From: UMGS172 sp045649545
GTDB taxonomy: Bacteria; Bacillota; Clostridia; Oscillospirales; Acutalibacteraceae
Direction of reading: 5' to 3'
DNA: 63,269 nt
NCBI GenBank assembly: GCA_045649545.1
Contig: JAZRQE010000052.1
Location: 1 to 63,269, forward strand
Shown here piece after piece: positions 34,472-43,022 of this stretch (position 1 is the first letter of the stretch; each line of letters begins with the position of its first letter). The position numbers were made by a program, and so were the translations under genes. The notes beneath the pieces were generated by a model that worked only from the letters and a program-made list of their open reading frames with translations, was not told where the DNA came from and ran no database searches.

Positions 34472-35638
34472 ATGACAAAAATTGATATTTTTTCCGGCTT
34501 TTTAGGTGCAGGAAAAACCACACTTATAAAAAAATTGATTAACGAAGCCTACAAAGGTGAAAAATTGGTATTAATTGAAAATGAATTTGGTGAAATAGGT
34601 ATCGACGGCGGATTTTTGAAAGACGCAGGTATCGAAATTACCGAAATGAACTCGGGCTGTATTTGCTGCAGTTTGGTTGGTGACTTTGGCGAGGCTCTTA
34701 AAAAAGTTTTGGACGAGTACTCCCCTGACCGCATTTTAATTGAACCCTCGGGTGTTGGTAAATTAAGTGATGTTATCCGTGCTGTTCAAAATATCGGCTC
34801 TGAAAGCATTTGTCTCAACGGCTTTACCACCGTTGTCGACGCTAACAAATGCAAAATGTATATGAAAAACTTTGGTGAGTTTTTTAACGATCAGATTGAA
34901 CACGCAAGCTCTATAATTTTAAGTCATACTGATAATATTTCCGAGGAAAAGTTGGCAACTTGTGTTGAACTTTTACGTGAACACAATTCGGATGCTACTA
35001 TTATCACAACACCTTGGACTGATATTACCGGTGCCGCTATTTTAGAAGCAATGGAACAGAAAAACACACTTACCATTGAGCTTGAAAAATTAGCACACGA
35101 GGCTAAACATCATCACCACCATCATCACGATGAAGATTGTGACTGTCACGAACATCATCATCACGACGAACACTGTGACTGTCACGAACATCCTCATCAC
35201 GACGAACACTGTGACTGCCATGAGCACGAGCACCACCATCACGACGAACACTGTAACTGCCATGAGCACGAGCATCATCACCATCACGACGAGCATTGCG
35301 ATTGTCACGAACATCATCACCACGATGAACACTGCGACTGTCATGAACATCACCACCACGCTGATGAAGTGTTCACCTCTTTCGGCAAGGAAACAACAAA
35401 CAAATACACAGTAGCGGAAATTACATCTGCTTTGAAGCAACTTGAGGATGACAAAACTTACGGTATGATTCTTCGTGCAAAAGGAATTGTTATGGGTGCT
35501 GACGGTCAATGGATTCACTTTGACTATGTCCCTGGCGAGCCTGATGTAAGATTAGGCTCAGCCGAGATTATCGGCAGACTTTGCGTTATAGGTGCCGAAA
35601 TTAATGAAGAAAAAATAGCTCAAATTTTTAGAGTTTAA
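34472..35638 (+). CDS. COG0523/CobW-family GTP-dependent metal chaperone with a long His/Cys/Asp repeat
   Basis: A 388-residue G3E GTPase. The P-loop GFLGAGKTT lies at residues 10-18, and the family metal motif CxCC is at Cys63, Cys65 and Cys66 (SGCICCSL). Residues about 212-297 are a metal-binding insert with seven imperfect copies of DEHCDCHE separated by runs of His. The CobW C-terminal domain follows. Such proteins deliver Zn, Ni, Co or Fe to clients. The size of the insert suggests metal buffering or sensing; the metal itself cannot be named, though Zn is the usual guess. It is 21 nt upstream of a second GTPase gene. Confidence 0.9.
   Translation: MTKIDIFSGFLGAGKTTLIKKLINEAYKGEKLVLIENEFGEIGIDGGFLKDAGIEITEMNSGCICCSLVGDFGEALKKVLDEYSPDRILIEPSGVGKLSDVIRAVQNIGSESICLNGFTTVVDANKCKMYMKNFGEFFNDQIEHASSIILSHTDNISEEKLATCVELLREHNSDATIITTPWTDITGAAILEAMEQKNTLTIELEKLAHEAKHHHHHHHDEDCDCHEHHHHDEHCDCHEHPHHDEHCDCHEHEHHHHDEHCNCHEHEHHHHHDEHCDCHEHHHHDEHCDCHEHHHHADEVFTSFGKETTNKYTVAEITSALKQLEDDKTYGMILRAKGIVMGADGQWIHFDYVPGEPDVRLGSAEIIGRLCVIGAEINEEKIAQIFRV
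35110..35370 (+). repeat. In-gene tandem repeat encoding His/Cys/Asp-rich metal-binding units
   Basis: Seven imperfect units of about 30-39 nt, each encoding a His run plus DE(H/D)C(D/N)CHEH, inside the CobW-type gene. Unit number is likely to vary between strains by slippage. Confidence 0.8.
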
Positions 35639-35659
35639 TGTAAATTAAGAGGTGCAAAA

Positions 35660-36601
35660 ATGGATACTCCCGTTTACCTTTTTACCGGATTTTTAGAGTC
35701 AGGAAAAACTAAATTTATTCAAGAAACTTTAGAAGACGAACGCTTTAATGCCGGCGAAAAAACTTTGCTTATAGTCTGTGAGGAAGGCATTGAGGAATAC
35801 GAACCCGCAAAATTCTCCGGCAAGAACGTATTTATTCGCTGTGTTGACTCGGCTGACGAATTTACCGAAGAACTTTTAAGCGGTTGGCTGAAAGAAACTC
35901 GTTCTGAACGCGTTGTAATTGAATATAACGGTATGTGGACACTTGATAAGCTTTACGATAATATGCCGGAAAAATGGTCAGTTTATCAGGAAATGTTCTT
36001 TGCTGACAGTAATACTTTTGAAAACTACAACGCTAATATGCGTTCCTTGGTTGTTGACAAATTAAAATCGGCTGAACTCGTCATTTTTAACCGTTGTACC
36101 GACTCGACCGACAAAATGCCGTTACACAAAATTGTTCGCGGCATAACCAACCGCAGTGCAATCGTTTACGAATACACCGACGGCAGTACCGAGCAGGACA
36201 CTATTGAAGACCCCCTACCCTACGATATTGACGCACCGATTATTGTTATTGCCGACAGTGACTACGGCATTTTCTACCGCGATTTAAACGAAGATATGAA
36301 GAAATATAACGGCAAAACAGTTAAATTTAAGGCAATTATTGCCCGGGAAAAGAAAATGCCCGACAATTGCTTTATTGCCGGACGTCACATTATGACCTGC
36401 TGTGCCGATGATATTCAGTATGGCGGAATTATCGCTGAAACAGTTGGCAAATGCACACAGTTAAACACGGGCGAATGGCTCAATGTCACCGCGACAGTTT
36501 CTATAGAAAAGCATAAGGCATACAGAGGTGTTGGCCCTGTTTTAAGGGTCACAGAATACACAATGACCTCTGCACCTGAAAATCAGGTTGTAACGTTTTA
36601 A
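35660..36601 (+). CDS. CobW-like GTPase fused to a YcgQ/DUF1980-like C-terminal domain
   Basis: A 313-residue protein. Residues 1-180 look like a diverged G3E GTPase with P-loop TGFLESGKTK but without the CxCC metal motif. Residues about 190-313 (YNGKTVKFKAIIAREKKM, then FIAGRHIMTCCADDIQYGG and GEWLNVTATV) match the pattern of the soluble tail of TIGR03943/DUF1980 (YcgQ) proteins, which usually occur as a separate permease-associated subunit next to a CobW protein. The fusion suggests a compact metal-trafficking module with the gene upstream. No membrane segment or permease partner is visible here. The domain calls are by recognition. Confidence 0.75.
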   Translation: MDTPVYLFTGFLESGKTKFIQETLEDERFNAGEKTLLIVCEEGIEEYEPAKFSGKNVFIRCVDSADEFTEELLSGWLKETRSERVVIEYNGMWTLDKLYDNMPEKWSVYQEMFFADSNTFENYNANMRSLVVDKLKSAELVIFNRCTDSTDKMPLHKIVRGITNRSAIVYEYTDGSTEQDTIEDPLPYDIDAPIIVIADSDYGIFYRDLNEDMKKYNGKTVKFKAIIAREKKMPDNCFIAGRHIMTCCADDIQYGGIIAETVGKCTQLNTGEWLNVTATVSIEKHKAYRGVGPVLRVTEYTMTSAPENQVVTF

Positions 36602-36637
36602 ATATTTTTGTATCTCATTTTAACAAAACACAAAAGA

Positions 36638-36670
36638 AAACCCTTGCAAGAAAAAATCTTGCAAGGGTTT
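36638..36670. terminator. Terminator between the CobW pair and the zinc-ribbon gene
   Basis: AAACCCTTGCAAGA pairs with TCTTGCAAGGGTTT around AAAAA. T-rich on both sides, so usable by both convergent genes. Confidence 0.85.
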
Positions 36671-36708
36671 ATTATTTCTCTAATCTAAAATTTAATTTGA
36701 TGAATTAA

Positions 36709-38652
36709 TTAGTGCATTTCGTTGTTGTAACTTAAATTGTCACTGTAACCCAAATCGCCACCGTAATCCCAATCATCATCAAATGAATCACCTTTCGGCG
36801 GTCCTTCTATTTGATTATTATCACCATCAGCCATTGCAAAAAGAGCATCTACAAAATCACTCGGAACGCCTGCAGCTAATAAGTTTTCTTTCAAGGTATC
36901 AAACTTCATATTACCAACATATTCGAGCAATTTATCTTCATCGTTGATATTAACAGCTTTTTCAGGAACAGTAACATCTGAAGGTTTATTTTTAGCAGTA
37001 CTGAAAGAAATTGCTATAACAGTTTTGGAATCGTATAAAACAGTAAGTTTTACGCTTCCCTTGCCCTCAGAAGAGGTTATCGAAATTTCAACTGAACCCT
37101 TCTTTAAGTAATCAACTACTTCATTGGGCATATCCATTTGCTTGGCTAATTCCTCACATACTGCATCAGACAATGTGATTGTAAAGACACCGTTAAGGTA
37201 ATTATCCTCAATTAAATCAACATCATAATCCTTAATTGAAATATTGGCAACAGAAAGCTTGGCGTCACCGTTAATTCCGACTGCGAAAAGTTCCAAATCA
37301 CCTGACATCTTGCCGGATTTTATATTACCTTCACCGAGAAGTTCTATTCCCTCACCGTCATCAGCAAAGAGATAAGCTTCAATACCTACTTTTGAGCCGT
37401 CATGAGCGCTCAAATAACGAATTTTGCCATCAAATTCTGTCGATTTAACCTCACGACCAATGGCCTCGCCCTTAGAGTCGACCCAAGTAACAATGGTAAA
37501 ATCAATATTTCCAAGGTCATCTTCAAGCTCTTCAATATCATCTAAAGCCTTGTCGACTTCAGCTATTAATTCACTGTATTTCTTATCAAAATCATCAGTG
37601 GAATTCGGTTCGGCAGCCTGATAGAATTTCTTTATAACACCTTTAATCTCTTTATCATTTCGAAATTCCTTCAGTATAGCTTCTACAATATCGGCAACGA
37701 CCTCTTCGTCTATATTAACCGTAAGCTCTGTACAGCTTTGCTCAACTCCGTTAGCCACGACTGATACTTTTTGTTTTTTTACATCATCGATTTTTCTTAT
37801 TGCAACGGTTAAATAACGACTGATTATATCGGTAGTCAGCTGCTCATCAGGGAAGGCTTTATAGACATTCATTAATGTTTCGGTATTGATATCCGAACCC
37901 TGAACCTCAGGCATCTTGAAAAGCATATAATCCTTATTAAGCTCAGGTACTCTTAAGTAATAGGACATATCTTCCATCTTAAACACAATCTCGATATTTA
38001 AAATGGGTTTATCGTTAAGAGAAAGTTCCGTTTTGCCTGCCGAAACACCATTTTTAACAGAAGAAACGCCACTTAAATTAATATCTGATGCCCAAGAAAT
38101 TTGAGACTTTTCAATACCTAAATTTTTAGCAAGTGCATCTAACAACACATCGCCTAATTGAATAGAAAATTCTGATTTTCCACCATTTTCGGCATTATCT
38201 GCAAAAACTTCACTAAAATTACCGATTGCAGACCCAATTGACTCCGCAATTTCATCAACATTCTTCTCTTCTACATAATGATAATATTTTTCGGAAGAAG
38301 AAAATGTGCTGACTGCAGTATTTTCAACATAGTCCCAAAAAAGAACCACACTTAATGCGACAGCGACAAGAAAAGCGGCACAAATACCAAGAATTGTGAA
38401 TTTCTTTTTCTTTGACATCCTACTTTTAGCCGGTTTGGGTGCTTCTTGGGTTAAATCAACTGCTTCCAAAACCTCAGATTCATTACTATCAACAGGTACA
38501 GTAACTTCCGGTTCATTATTCTCAACCACTTCGGATTCATTGTTATTTACGACAGACTCATCCGACACCTTAACAACATCAACGGGCACACCGCAGAACT
38601 TACACACATTATCGGTATCTGCAATTTCTTTACCACATTTAGTACAATACAT
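36709..38652 (-). CDS. Zinc-ribbon, single-pass membrane protein with a large extracytoplasmic domain
   Basis: A 647-residue protein. The N-terminal zinc ribbon CTKCGKEIADTDNVCKFCG is followed by an acidic low-complexity linker rich in Glu, Asn and Val. A basic stop (KSRMSKKKK) and one membrane helix (about residues 87-108) come next, then roughly 530 residues outside the membrane ending in a Gly/Asp/Tyr-rich tail (DDDWDYGGDLGYSDN). No enzymatic motif is recognised. The topology is common among uncharacterised clostridial surface proteins. AAGGAGTG precedes the ATG. Confidence 0.75.
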   Translation of the reverse strand: MYCTKCGKEIADTDNVCKFCGVPVDVVKVSDESVVNNNESEVVENNEPEVTVPVDSNESEVLEAVDLTQEAPKPAKSRMSKKKKFTILGICAAFLVAVALSVVLFWDYVENTAVSTFSSSEKYYHYVEEKNVDEIAESIGSAIGNFSEVFADNAENGGKSEFSIQLGDVLLDALAKNLGIEKSQISWASDINLSGVSSVKNGVSAGKTELSLNDKPILNIEIVFKMEDMSYYLRVPELNKDYMLFKMPEVQGSDINTETLMNVYKAFPDEQLTTDIISRYLTVAIRKIDDVKKQKVSVVANGVEQSCTELTVNIDEEVVADIVEAILKEFRNDKEIKGVIKKFYQAAEPNSTDDFDKKYSELIAEVDKALDDIEELEDDLGNIDFTIVTWVDSKGEAIGREVKSTEFDGKIRYLSAHDGSKVGIEAYLFADDGEGIELLGEGNIKSGKMSGDLELFAVGINGDAKLSVANISIKDYDVDLIEDNYLNGVFTITLSDAVCEELAKQMDMPNEVVDYLKKGSVEISITSSEGKGSVKLTVLYDSKTVIAISFSTAKNKPSDVTVPEKAVNINDEDKLLEYVGNMKFDTLKENLLAAGVPSDFVDALFAMADGDNNQIEGPPKGDSFDDDWDYGGDLGYSDNLSYNNEMH

Positions 38653-38819
38653 AAACTCACTCCTTAAGAATTATCAATAAGTTAAATTAATTATATTTAA
38701 CTTTACTTTATTTTATCATTTGAAAGCAAAAAAGTCAACAATTATTAATGCATAAACACCAAATACAACCTCGACATTTAATTAAATTTGATATTTTAGC
38801 CAAATTTTATCTATATTTA

Positions 38820-38849
38820 AAACCGGACAGTATTTTTACCGTCCGGTTT
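38820..38849 (-). terminator. Terminator of the 189-residue anchored protein gene
   Basis: AAACCGGAC pairs with GTCCGGTTT, followed by TTAAAT on the minus strand. Confidence 0.8.
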
Positions 38850-38868
38850 AATAAAGTTTAACTTCAAA

Positions 38869-39438
38869 TCACAATATATACCACTTATAATTAATTTTAA
38901 CGGCTGTTAGATTTTCTTTAAATTCATTATTTCGTTTGCTGCCTTTAACCGTAATTTCTACATCTAAACTGTACGCCGTTGAAACAACGCTTTTAGTTAT
39001 TCCAAATTCTTTTAGGCTTTCCTTTAAATCACCAAAACGCCCACTGTCATATTTTTCTTTTCGTATAATTTTATAACTGACAGTGTAATCTTCACCGTAT
39101 TCCTTTAAATAAGCCGTTTTTATGTCAGCCTGAGTTTTCTGAAGTTGGTCACTATACTCACTTTTTGAAATCCCCATACTATCAAGCATTTCATTTAACG
39201 CTTCTTTTGGTAAAAGATTTAATGCAGAATCAAAATCACCATAGTAATTCGCATTAATATATTTTTCAACAGCGTACTTATAATTACCACCGAAAAACAG
39301 ATATACAACCAGTAAAATTGCAATTATCGAAGAAACTATAACTAAAATTGATTTGCGTTTTTTAACAAAAAAGTCTTTAGTTGCAGAGATACCGTCCGCT
39401 TCATCTTTTTGCTTTAAAATTTCAAGAGAATCACTCAT
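38869..39438 (-). CDS. Single-pass membrane protein of unknown function
   Basis: A 189-residue protein with a short cytoplasmic N-terminus, one membrane helix (SILVIVSSIIAILLVVYLFF) and an outside domain of about 135 residues. The latter resembles the DUF4878/NTF2-like style of lipoprotein-like folds (YINANYYGDFDSALNLLPKEAL... ending in KINYKWYIL). That resemblance is weak and should be treated as a guess. GGAG lies 8 nt before ATG 39438. It has its own terminator. Confidence 0.6.
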   Translation of the reverse strand: MSDSLEILKQKDEADGISATKDFFVKKRKSILVIVSSIIAILLVVYLFFGGNYKYAVEKYINANYYGDFDSALNLLPKEALNEMLDSMGISKSEYSDQLQKTQADIKTAYLKEYGEDYTVSYKIIRKEKYDSGRFGDLKESLKEFGITKSVVSTAYSLDVEITVKGSKRNNEFKENLTAVKINYKWYIL

Positions 39439-39530
39439 CAAACATTCTCCTAAATATAAACTAAAATTTCACACCTAATATATTACCATTTTGCTCATAA
39501 TGTGTCAAGTTTATATATCTTTAAATTATA

Positions 39531-39556
39531 AAACCGAGCGTTTAACCGCCCGGTTT
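39531..39556 (-). terminator. Terminator of sipL
   Basis: AAACCG-A-GCG pairs with CGC-C-CGGTTT around TTTAAC, directly after the stop. Confidence 0.75.
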
Positions 39557-39563
39557 TTATATA

Positions 39564-41090
39564 TTAAATATTAGGTATTAACAAAACTGAATTACATACT
39601 GTTTCCTCATTATCAAGTGCATTTGCTTCGCAGATTTTTTTCGGACAGGTGCAGTATTTTCTTGCAATCTCCCAAACCGTTTCGTTTTCAGGGTAATATA
39701 AAATCATTGCAGTGTCCGAGTCTTTATACACGGTACTGTCAAAATCGACCGATACACCTGCCACCGCTTTAATTGACTCAACAGAATATACAGTTGCAAT
39801 AATTCTCAATTCGACAGACAGTTCAACTGTACCTTCCGAACTCAAAGAATAATTAACTGCTACTGCGGTTACCTGCGGACGGCATCTCAATCCTTTTAGT
39901 TCTTTACCCAACTCATAACGGTATTCATATTCTATAGGTCTCTCAAAATAAGTCGGTTTACCCTCCCCGTCAACACCAAGAATAAACACATTTACAGTTC
40001 CTTTGATAAGCACACTGTTATTATCTTTTGCAGTATGGTCGACCGAAACCTTACTCCAAACATCAGATATATCTGTTAAAGCATCGCCAAATTCTATTTT
40101 CTTCTTACATACAAAATTTTCAAATATATTATCAGCAACAGTTTCAGCGTTGATATTGTCATATTTAATATCTGCGTTGTATTTTCCTGTAAAAGCATCA
40201 ACCACTATACTGTTATTTTCCAGATAATAAGGTATAACTTGCACCCCTAATCTTGCCTCGAAACTTAAGTTTCTAACATCACCGTCAAGTCCGGTTTTGG
40301 GGTGAATTTCAAAGCACTCTACCCTGACCGATGACTCAAAATTCAAATTGTCACACTCAACAGGGCAATCGAAAATTTGAGAAAATCCCTTGATTTCACT
40401 TATTAGTATGGGCTTACTTGACTGTGTAGCACAATATAAAATGTCAAGTTTTACATCGCCTTTCACAACCACTTTACCGCTGATATACTTACATTCAGTT
40501 ATAGTTGCAGTGGCTGAGTTACGTATGATTTTTTCAATTGCAGGAAAATTTGCGGAAATTTGAATCTCATCCTCAATAAAAACACTTTTTGCAAGCGCTT
40601 CATAAAACTTTAGAAAAGGTTTTTCGGCAGTTTTTAAATATATACCCTCACAGTCGGTTGAGGATAATATTGCCCTTTGTTCCACGCTGTCAACATTGAC
40701 AGACAAAGCCAACGAGCCATGCACCTCGACCTTTCTGGGACCTACAGCCTTACTGTTCATATATCCGACAAAAGGCTGAACAGACACACACCCGTTTTCC
40801 GGCACTTCCGTCTCCTGCGACTTTGTAAACGGATATATATGAGTAAAACTGTTGATTTTATCATCACTGCCATAATAAAGTAATGTTAAGGTGACTTGAC
40901 CGCCGATACCAACCCCATTAGCGGTACACTGCGATGACATTATATTTATTTCGGGTATGACCTTTAATATTTTTACTACCTCGGGATAGTAATCAGGTAA
41001 GGTAAAATCGGTATCTACGCTTTGCTCTAAATTTGATTCATATACTCTTTTATATAAGCTTACGGTCAGGTCGGTTTTATTAAATTCCAT
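39564..41090 (-). CDS. sipL: SipL-like spore morphogenesis protein (SPOCS/DUF3794 domains plus LysM)
   Basis: A 508-residue protein. Repeated SPOCS/DUF3794 domains fill residues 1-455 (VDTDFTLPDYYPEVVKILKV at the start, then QTFVGYMNSK-like repeats), and a C-terminal LysM domain ends the protein (about 463-508, ENETVWEIARKYC...NSVLLIPNI). This is the layout and length of Clostridioides difficile SipL, which binds SpoIVA through LysM to build the coat basement layer. The gene lies directly downstream of spoVM, whose product positions SpoIVA. The assignment is strong for the family and moderate for true orthology. Confidence 0.85.
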   Translation of the reverse strand: MEFNKTDLTVSLYKRVYESNLEQSVDTDFTLPDYYPEVVKILKVIPEINIMSSQCTANGVGIGGQVTLTLLYYGSDDKINSFTHIYPFTKSQETEVPENGCVSVQPFVGYMNSKAVGPRKVEVHGSLALSVNVDSVEQRAILSSTDCEGIYLKTAEKPFLKFYEALAKSVFIEDEIQISANFPAIEKIIRNSATATITECKYISGKVVVKGDVKLDILYCATQSSKPILISEIKGFSQIFDCPVECDNLNFESSVRVECFEIHPKTGLDGDVRNLSFEARLGVQVIPYYLENNSIVVDAFTGKYNADIKYDNINAETVADNIFENFVCKKKIEFGDALTDISDVWSKVSVDHTAKDNNSVLIKGTVNVFILGVDGEGKPTYFERPIEYEYRYELGKELKGLRCRPQVTAVAVNYSLSSEGTVELSVELRIIATVYSVESIKAVAGVSVDFDSTVYKDSDTAMILYYPENETVWEIARKYCTCPKKICEANALDNEETVCNSVLLIPNI

Positions 41091-41153
41091 AATTTATGCT
41101 CCTTAAAATATGTTTTTAATTATATTTATTCGAAAGCATTTAAAAATATAACA

Positions 41154-41179
41154 AAAGCCACGGTTTTTACCGTGGCTTT
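41154..41179 (-). terminator. Terminator after spoVM
   Basis: AAAGCCACGG pairs with CCGTGGCTTT around TTTTTA just past the spoVM stop, followed on the minus strand by TTGTTATATTTTT. Confidence 0.85.
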
Positions 41180-41184
41180 ATGTT

Positions 41185-41268
41185 TTATGTATTATCCTTT
41201 TTGATTTTGAAGATTGCACGTAATATTCCGCCGATTAATTTAGGACTTTTGATAACAACTATTTTCAA
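41185..41268 (-). CDS. spoVM: SpoVM, stage V sporulation amphipathic peptide
   Basis: A 27-residue peptide, MKIVVIKSPKLIGGILRAIF then KIKKDNT, too short for standard ORF calling. It aligns with Bacillus SpoVM (MKFYTIKLPKFLGGIVRAML...) at MK-IK-PK-GGI-RA, including the key Pro9. SpoVM is an amphipathic helix that recognises the convex forespore membrane and anchors SpoIVA. The start is TTG 41268 with GGGAG 8 nt upstream. The position after rsgA-thiN matches Bacillus gene order, which supports the call independently. Confidence 0.92.
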   Translation of the reverse strand: MKIVVIKSPKLIGGILRAIFKIKKDNT

Positions 41269-41283
41269 ACAAAACACTCCCAC

Positions 41284-41430
41284 TTAACATTTACTGAAAA
41301 TACCGAGAATAATCAAAGCGATTGTTAATATTGCGATAACCAAACCTGAAGTGCAAAAATATGACATTACCAATCCCGCACCAAACGCTACTGCGATAAC
41401 GCCAATACCACTGCAACCTCTGTGACGCAT
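41284..41430 (-). CDS. 48-residue membrane peptide between thiN and spoVM
   Basis: A small gene, MRHRGCSGIGVIAVAFGAGL..., with two hydrophobic stretches (residues 8-25 and 28-44) and a C-terminal Cys. GAAGGCGGTG precedes the ATG. It starts 16 nt upstream of spoVM and is most likely cotranscribed with it. CATATAAT at about 41441-41448 in the minus direction could be a sigma-E -10 (consensus CATACAAT) or a sigma-A TATAAT. I recall similar short proteins in Clostridia but cannot give a name. Sporulation function is inferred from position only. Confidence 0.65.
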   Translation of the reverse strand: MRHRGCSGIGVIAVAFGAGLVMSYFCTSGLVIAILTIALIILGIFSKC

Positions 41431-41493
41431 AAAAAACACCGCCTTCATTTCTCTTACGCCATTATATGTCGAGAATGAAAAGCGGTGAATAAT

Positions 41494-42126
41494 TTATATT
41501 TTTTTATTTACTGTCATTACTATTAGTGTTCCATCTTTAACCGAGATTGTAACATTACCGTCTGCCTCATTGCTCACTCCAATAGGAAATGACGGTGTTA
41601 CAGTTGCGTTATTTAAGGGGTAATCAGCCCCGACAATATCTACTCCCTTGGCGTCATTCGAAATACAGAAAACCGATAAATATTTATCAGCTTTTAGCGG
41701 CAATGTAATCGATTTATTCTTGATTGCACAAACCTCAAATCCACAACAAATTGCTTTAGCACTTTCAGTATCACAATTATCGCAAAGCCAGACCAAAGAC
41801 TGAAGCATTGCTAAATTTTGGTCAGGTCGCGAGCCGTATCCGCCGAAAATTACGAAATTTTTGTATCCTCGCTCAACACCACAACGCAAAGCAAACAAAA
41901 GGTCTGTATCATCTTTATGTGTGGGCAACTTTAAAACTTCAACATTTATGGGAATCTCTCCCGAATACGAGTCAAAATCACCTACTATTAAATTTGGAAC
42001 AATACCGGCAGACTCGGTATATTTTAAGCCGCTATCAGCGGCGATAACGAAATCATTTGACGAGATTTCTCTGAAATATTCAATATCACAGTCTCCGCCG
42101 GCAACTATTACACAACGGTTATTCAC
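41494..42126 (-). CDS. thiN: Thiamine diphosphokinase
   Basis: A 210-residue enzyme that makes thiamine diphosphate from thiamine and ATP. The N-terminal CVIVAGGDCDIEYF, the acidic IAADSGLKY and VGDFDS, the KLPTHKDDTDLLFAL motif and the FGGYGSRPDQNLAML loop are conserved. I place the start at GTG 42126, overlapping the rsgA stop as GTGA, rather than TTG 42144. In Bacillus rpe lies between cpgA and thiN; it is missing here. Confidence 0.92.
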   Translation of the reverse strand: MNNRCVIVAGGDCDIEYFREISSNDFVIAADSGLKYTESAGIVPNLIVGDFDSYSGEIPINVEVLKLPTHKDDTDLLFALRCGVERGYKNFVIFGGYGSRPDQNLAMLQSLVWLCDNCDTESAKAICCGFEVCAIKNKSITLPLKADKYLSVFCISNDAKGVDIVGADYPLNNATVTPSFPIGVSNEADGNVTISVKDGTLIVMTVNKKI

Positions 42127-43022
42127 TTCTTGTTTATCTCCCAAGGTTTAATTTTTTTCAAATCTTCATACATAGATGCATAGCTTTCAATTCGGGACAG
42201 TGCAACCTCGCCGTTCTTTACTGCATCTAAAACCGCACAACCTGGTTCATTAACATGGGTACACGAAGAGAACCTACACTTTCCAAAAAATAAGGAAAAT
42301 TCAGGAAAACAAAACTTCAATTCGTCTTTATCATTAAGGTTAAAATCAACCAACTCTAATGTAGAAAATCCCGGAGTATCGGCAACATAACCGCATGACA
42401 CCTTAAACAACTCAACCGTTCTTGTAGTATGTTTTCCGCGTCCAAGTTTTTCACTCACGACACCTGTTGATAAGTTAACTCCGTCCAAAAGTCTATTCAA
42501 AAGGCTCGACTTACCTACACCGGAGTTGCCGCAAAACGCCGACAATGACGATTTCAGTTCACCCTTAATCCCGTCTACACCCTCACCCGTTTCTGCGGAA
42601 ACGACAAATACCTTGTACCCGATTTTTTTATAAACGTCGGGCAGGTCACCAAAATCGCCCAAATCTGCCTTATTGAACACTAAAACAGGCTCAACACCAA
42701 TATGCTCACAAATTGCAGTCATACGGTCAATAAGCAACGGATTAACTCCCGGAACTGCGCACGATGACACAATAAATAGCTTATCAAGATTACTGATTGG
42801 TGGGCGGACAAGGAAATTTTTACGCTCAAAAATATTTTCAATAACACCCTTTTCACCGTTTAATGATATTTCTACTCTATCTCCGGCTGAAGGTGATATT
42901 CCACATTTGCGAAACGACCCTCTGGGTTTACATTCATATACCTTATCGCCGGCCTCCACATAGCAGAAGCCGGCAATAGATTTTATAATTATTCCTTCGA
43001 GTCTCAAATCACTCAAACTCAT
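42123..43022 (-). CDS. rsgA: Small ribosomal subunit biogenesis GTPase RsgA
   Basis: A 299-residue circularly permuted GTPase that checks 30S subunit maturation. An OB fold opens the protein, then G4 (NKAD) comes before G1 (GNSGVGKSSLLNRL) and G3 (DTPG). A C-terminal zinc domain has CRFSSCTHVNEPGC. The start overlaps the prkC stop (ATGA). In Bacillus the protein is a PrkC substrate, which fits the gene order. Confidence 0.95.
   Translation of the reverse strand: MSLSDLRLEGIIIKSIAGFCYVEAGDKVYECKPRGSFRKCGISPSAGDRVEISLNGEKGVIENIFERKNFLVRPPISNLDKLFIVSSCAVPGVNPLLIDRMTAICEHIGVEPVLVFNKADLGDFGDLPDVYKKIGYKVFVVSAETGEGVDGIKGELKSSLSAFCGNSGVGKSSLLNRLLDGVNLSTGVVSEKLGRGKHTTRTVELFKVSCGYVADTPGFSTLELVDFNLNDKDELKFCFPEFSLFFGKCRFSSCTHVNEPGCAVLDAVKNGEVALSRIESYASMYEDLKKIKPWEINKK

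Noticed and set aside
35110..35370. A CRISPR array, because of regular repeats
   Set aside because: Units are imperfect, coding and in frame within a CobW-type gene, with no unique spacers.
35090..35518. 142-residue minus-strand ORF rich in Val and Met
   Set aside because: It is the complement of the His-codon repeats in the CobW-type gene; composition is fully explained by that repeat.
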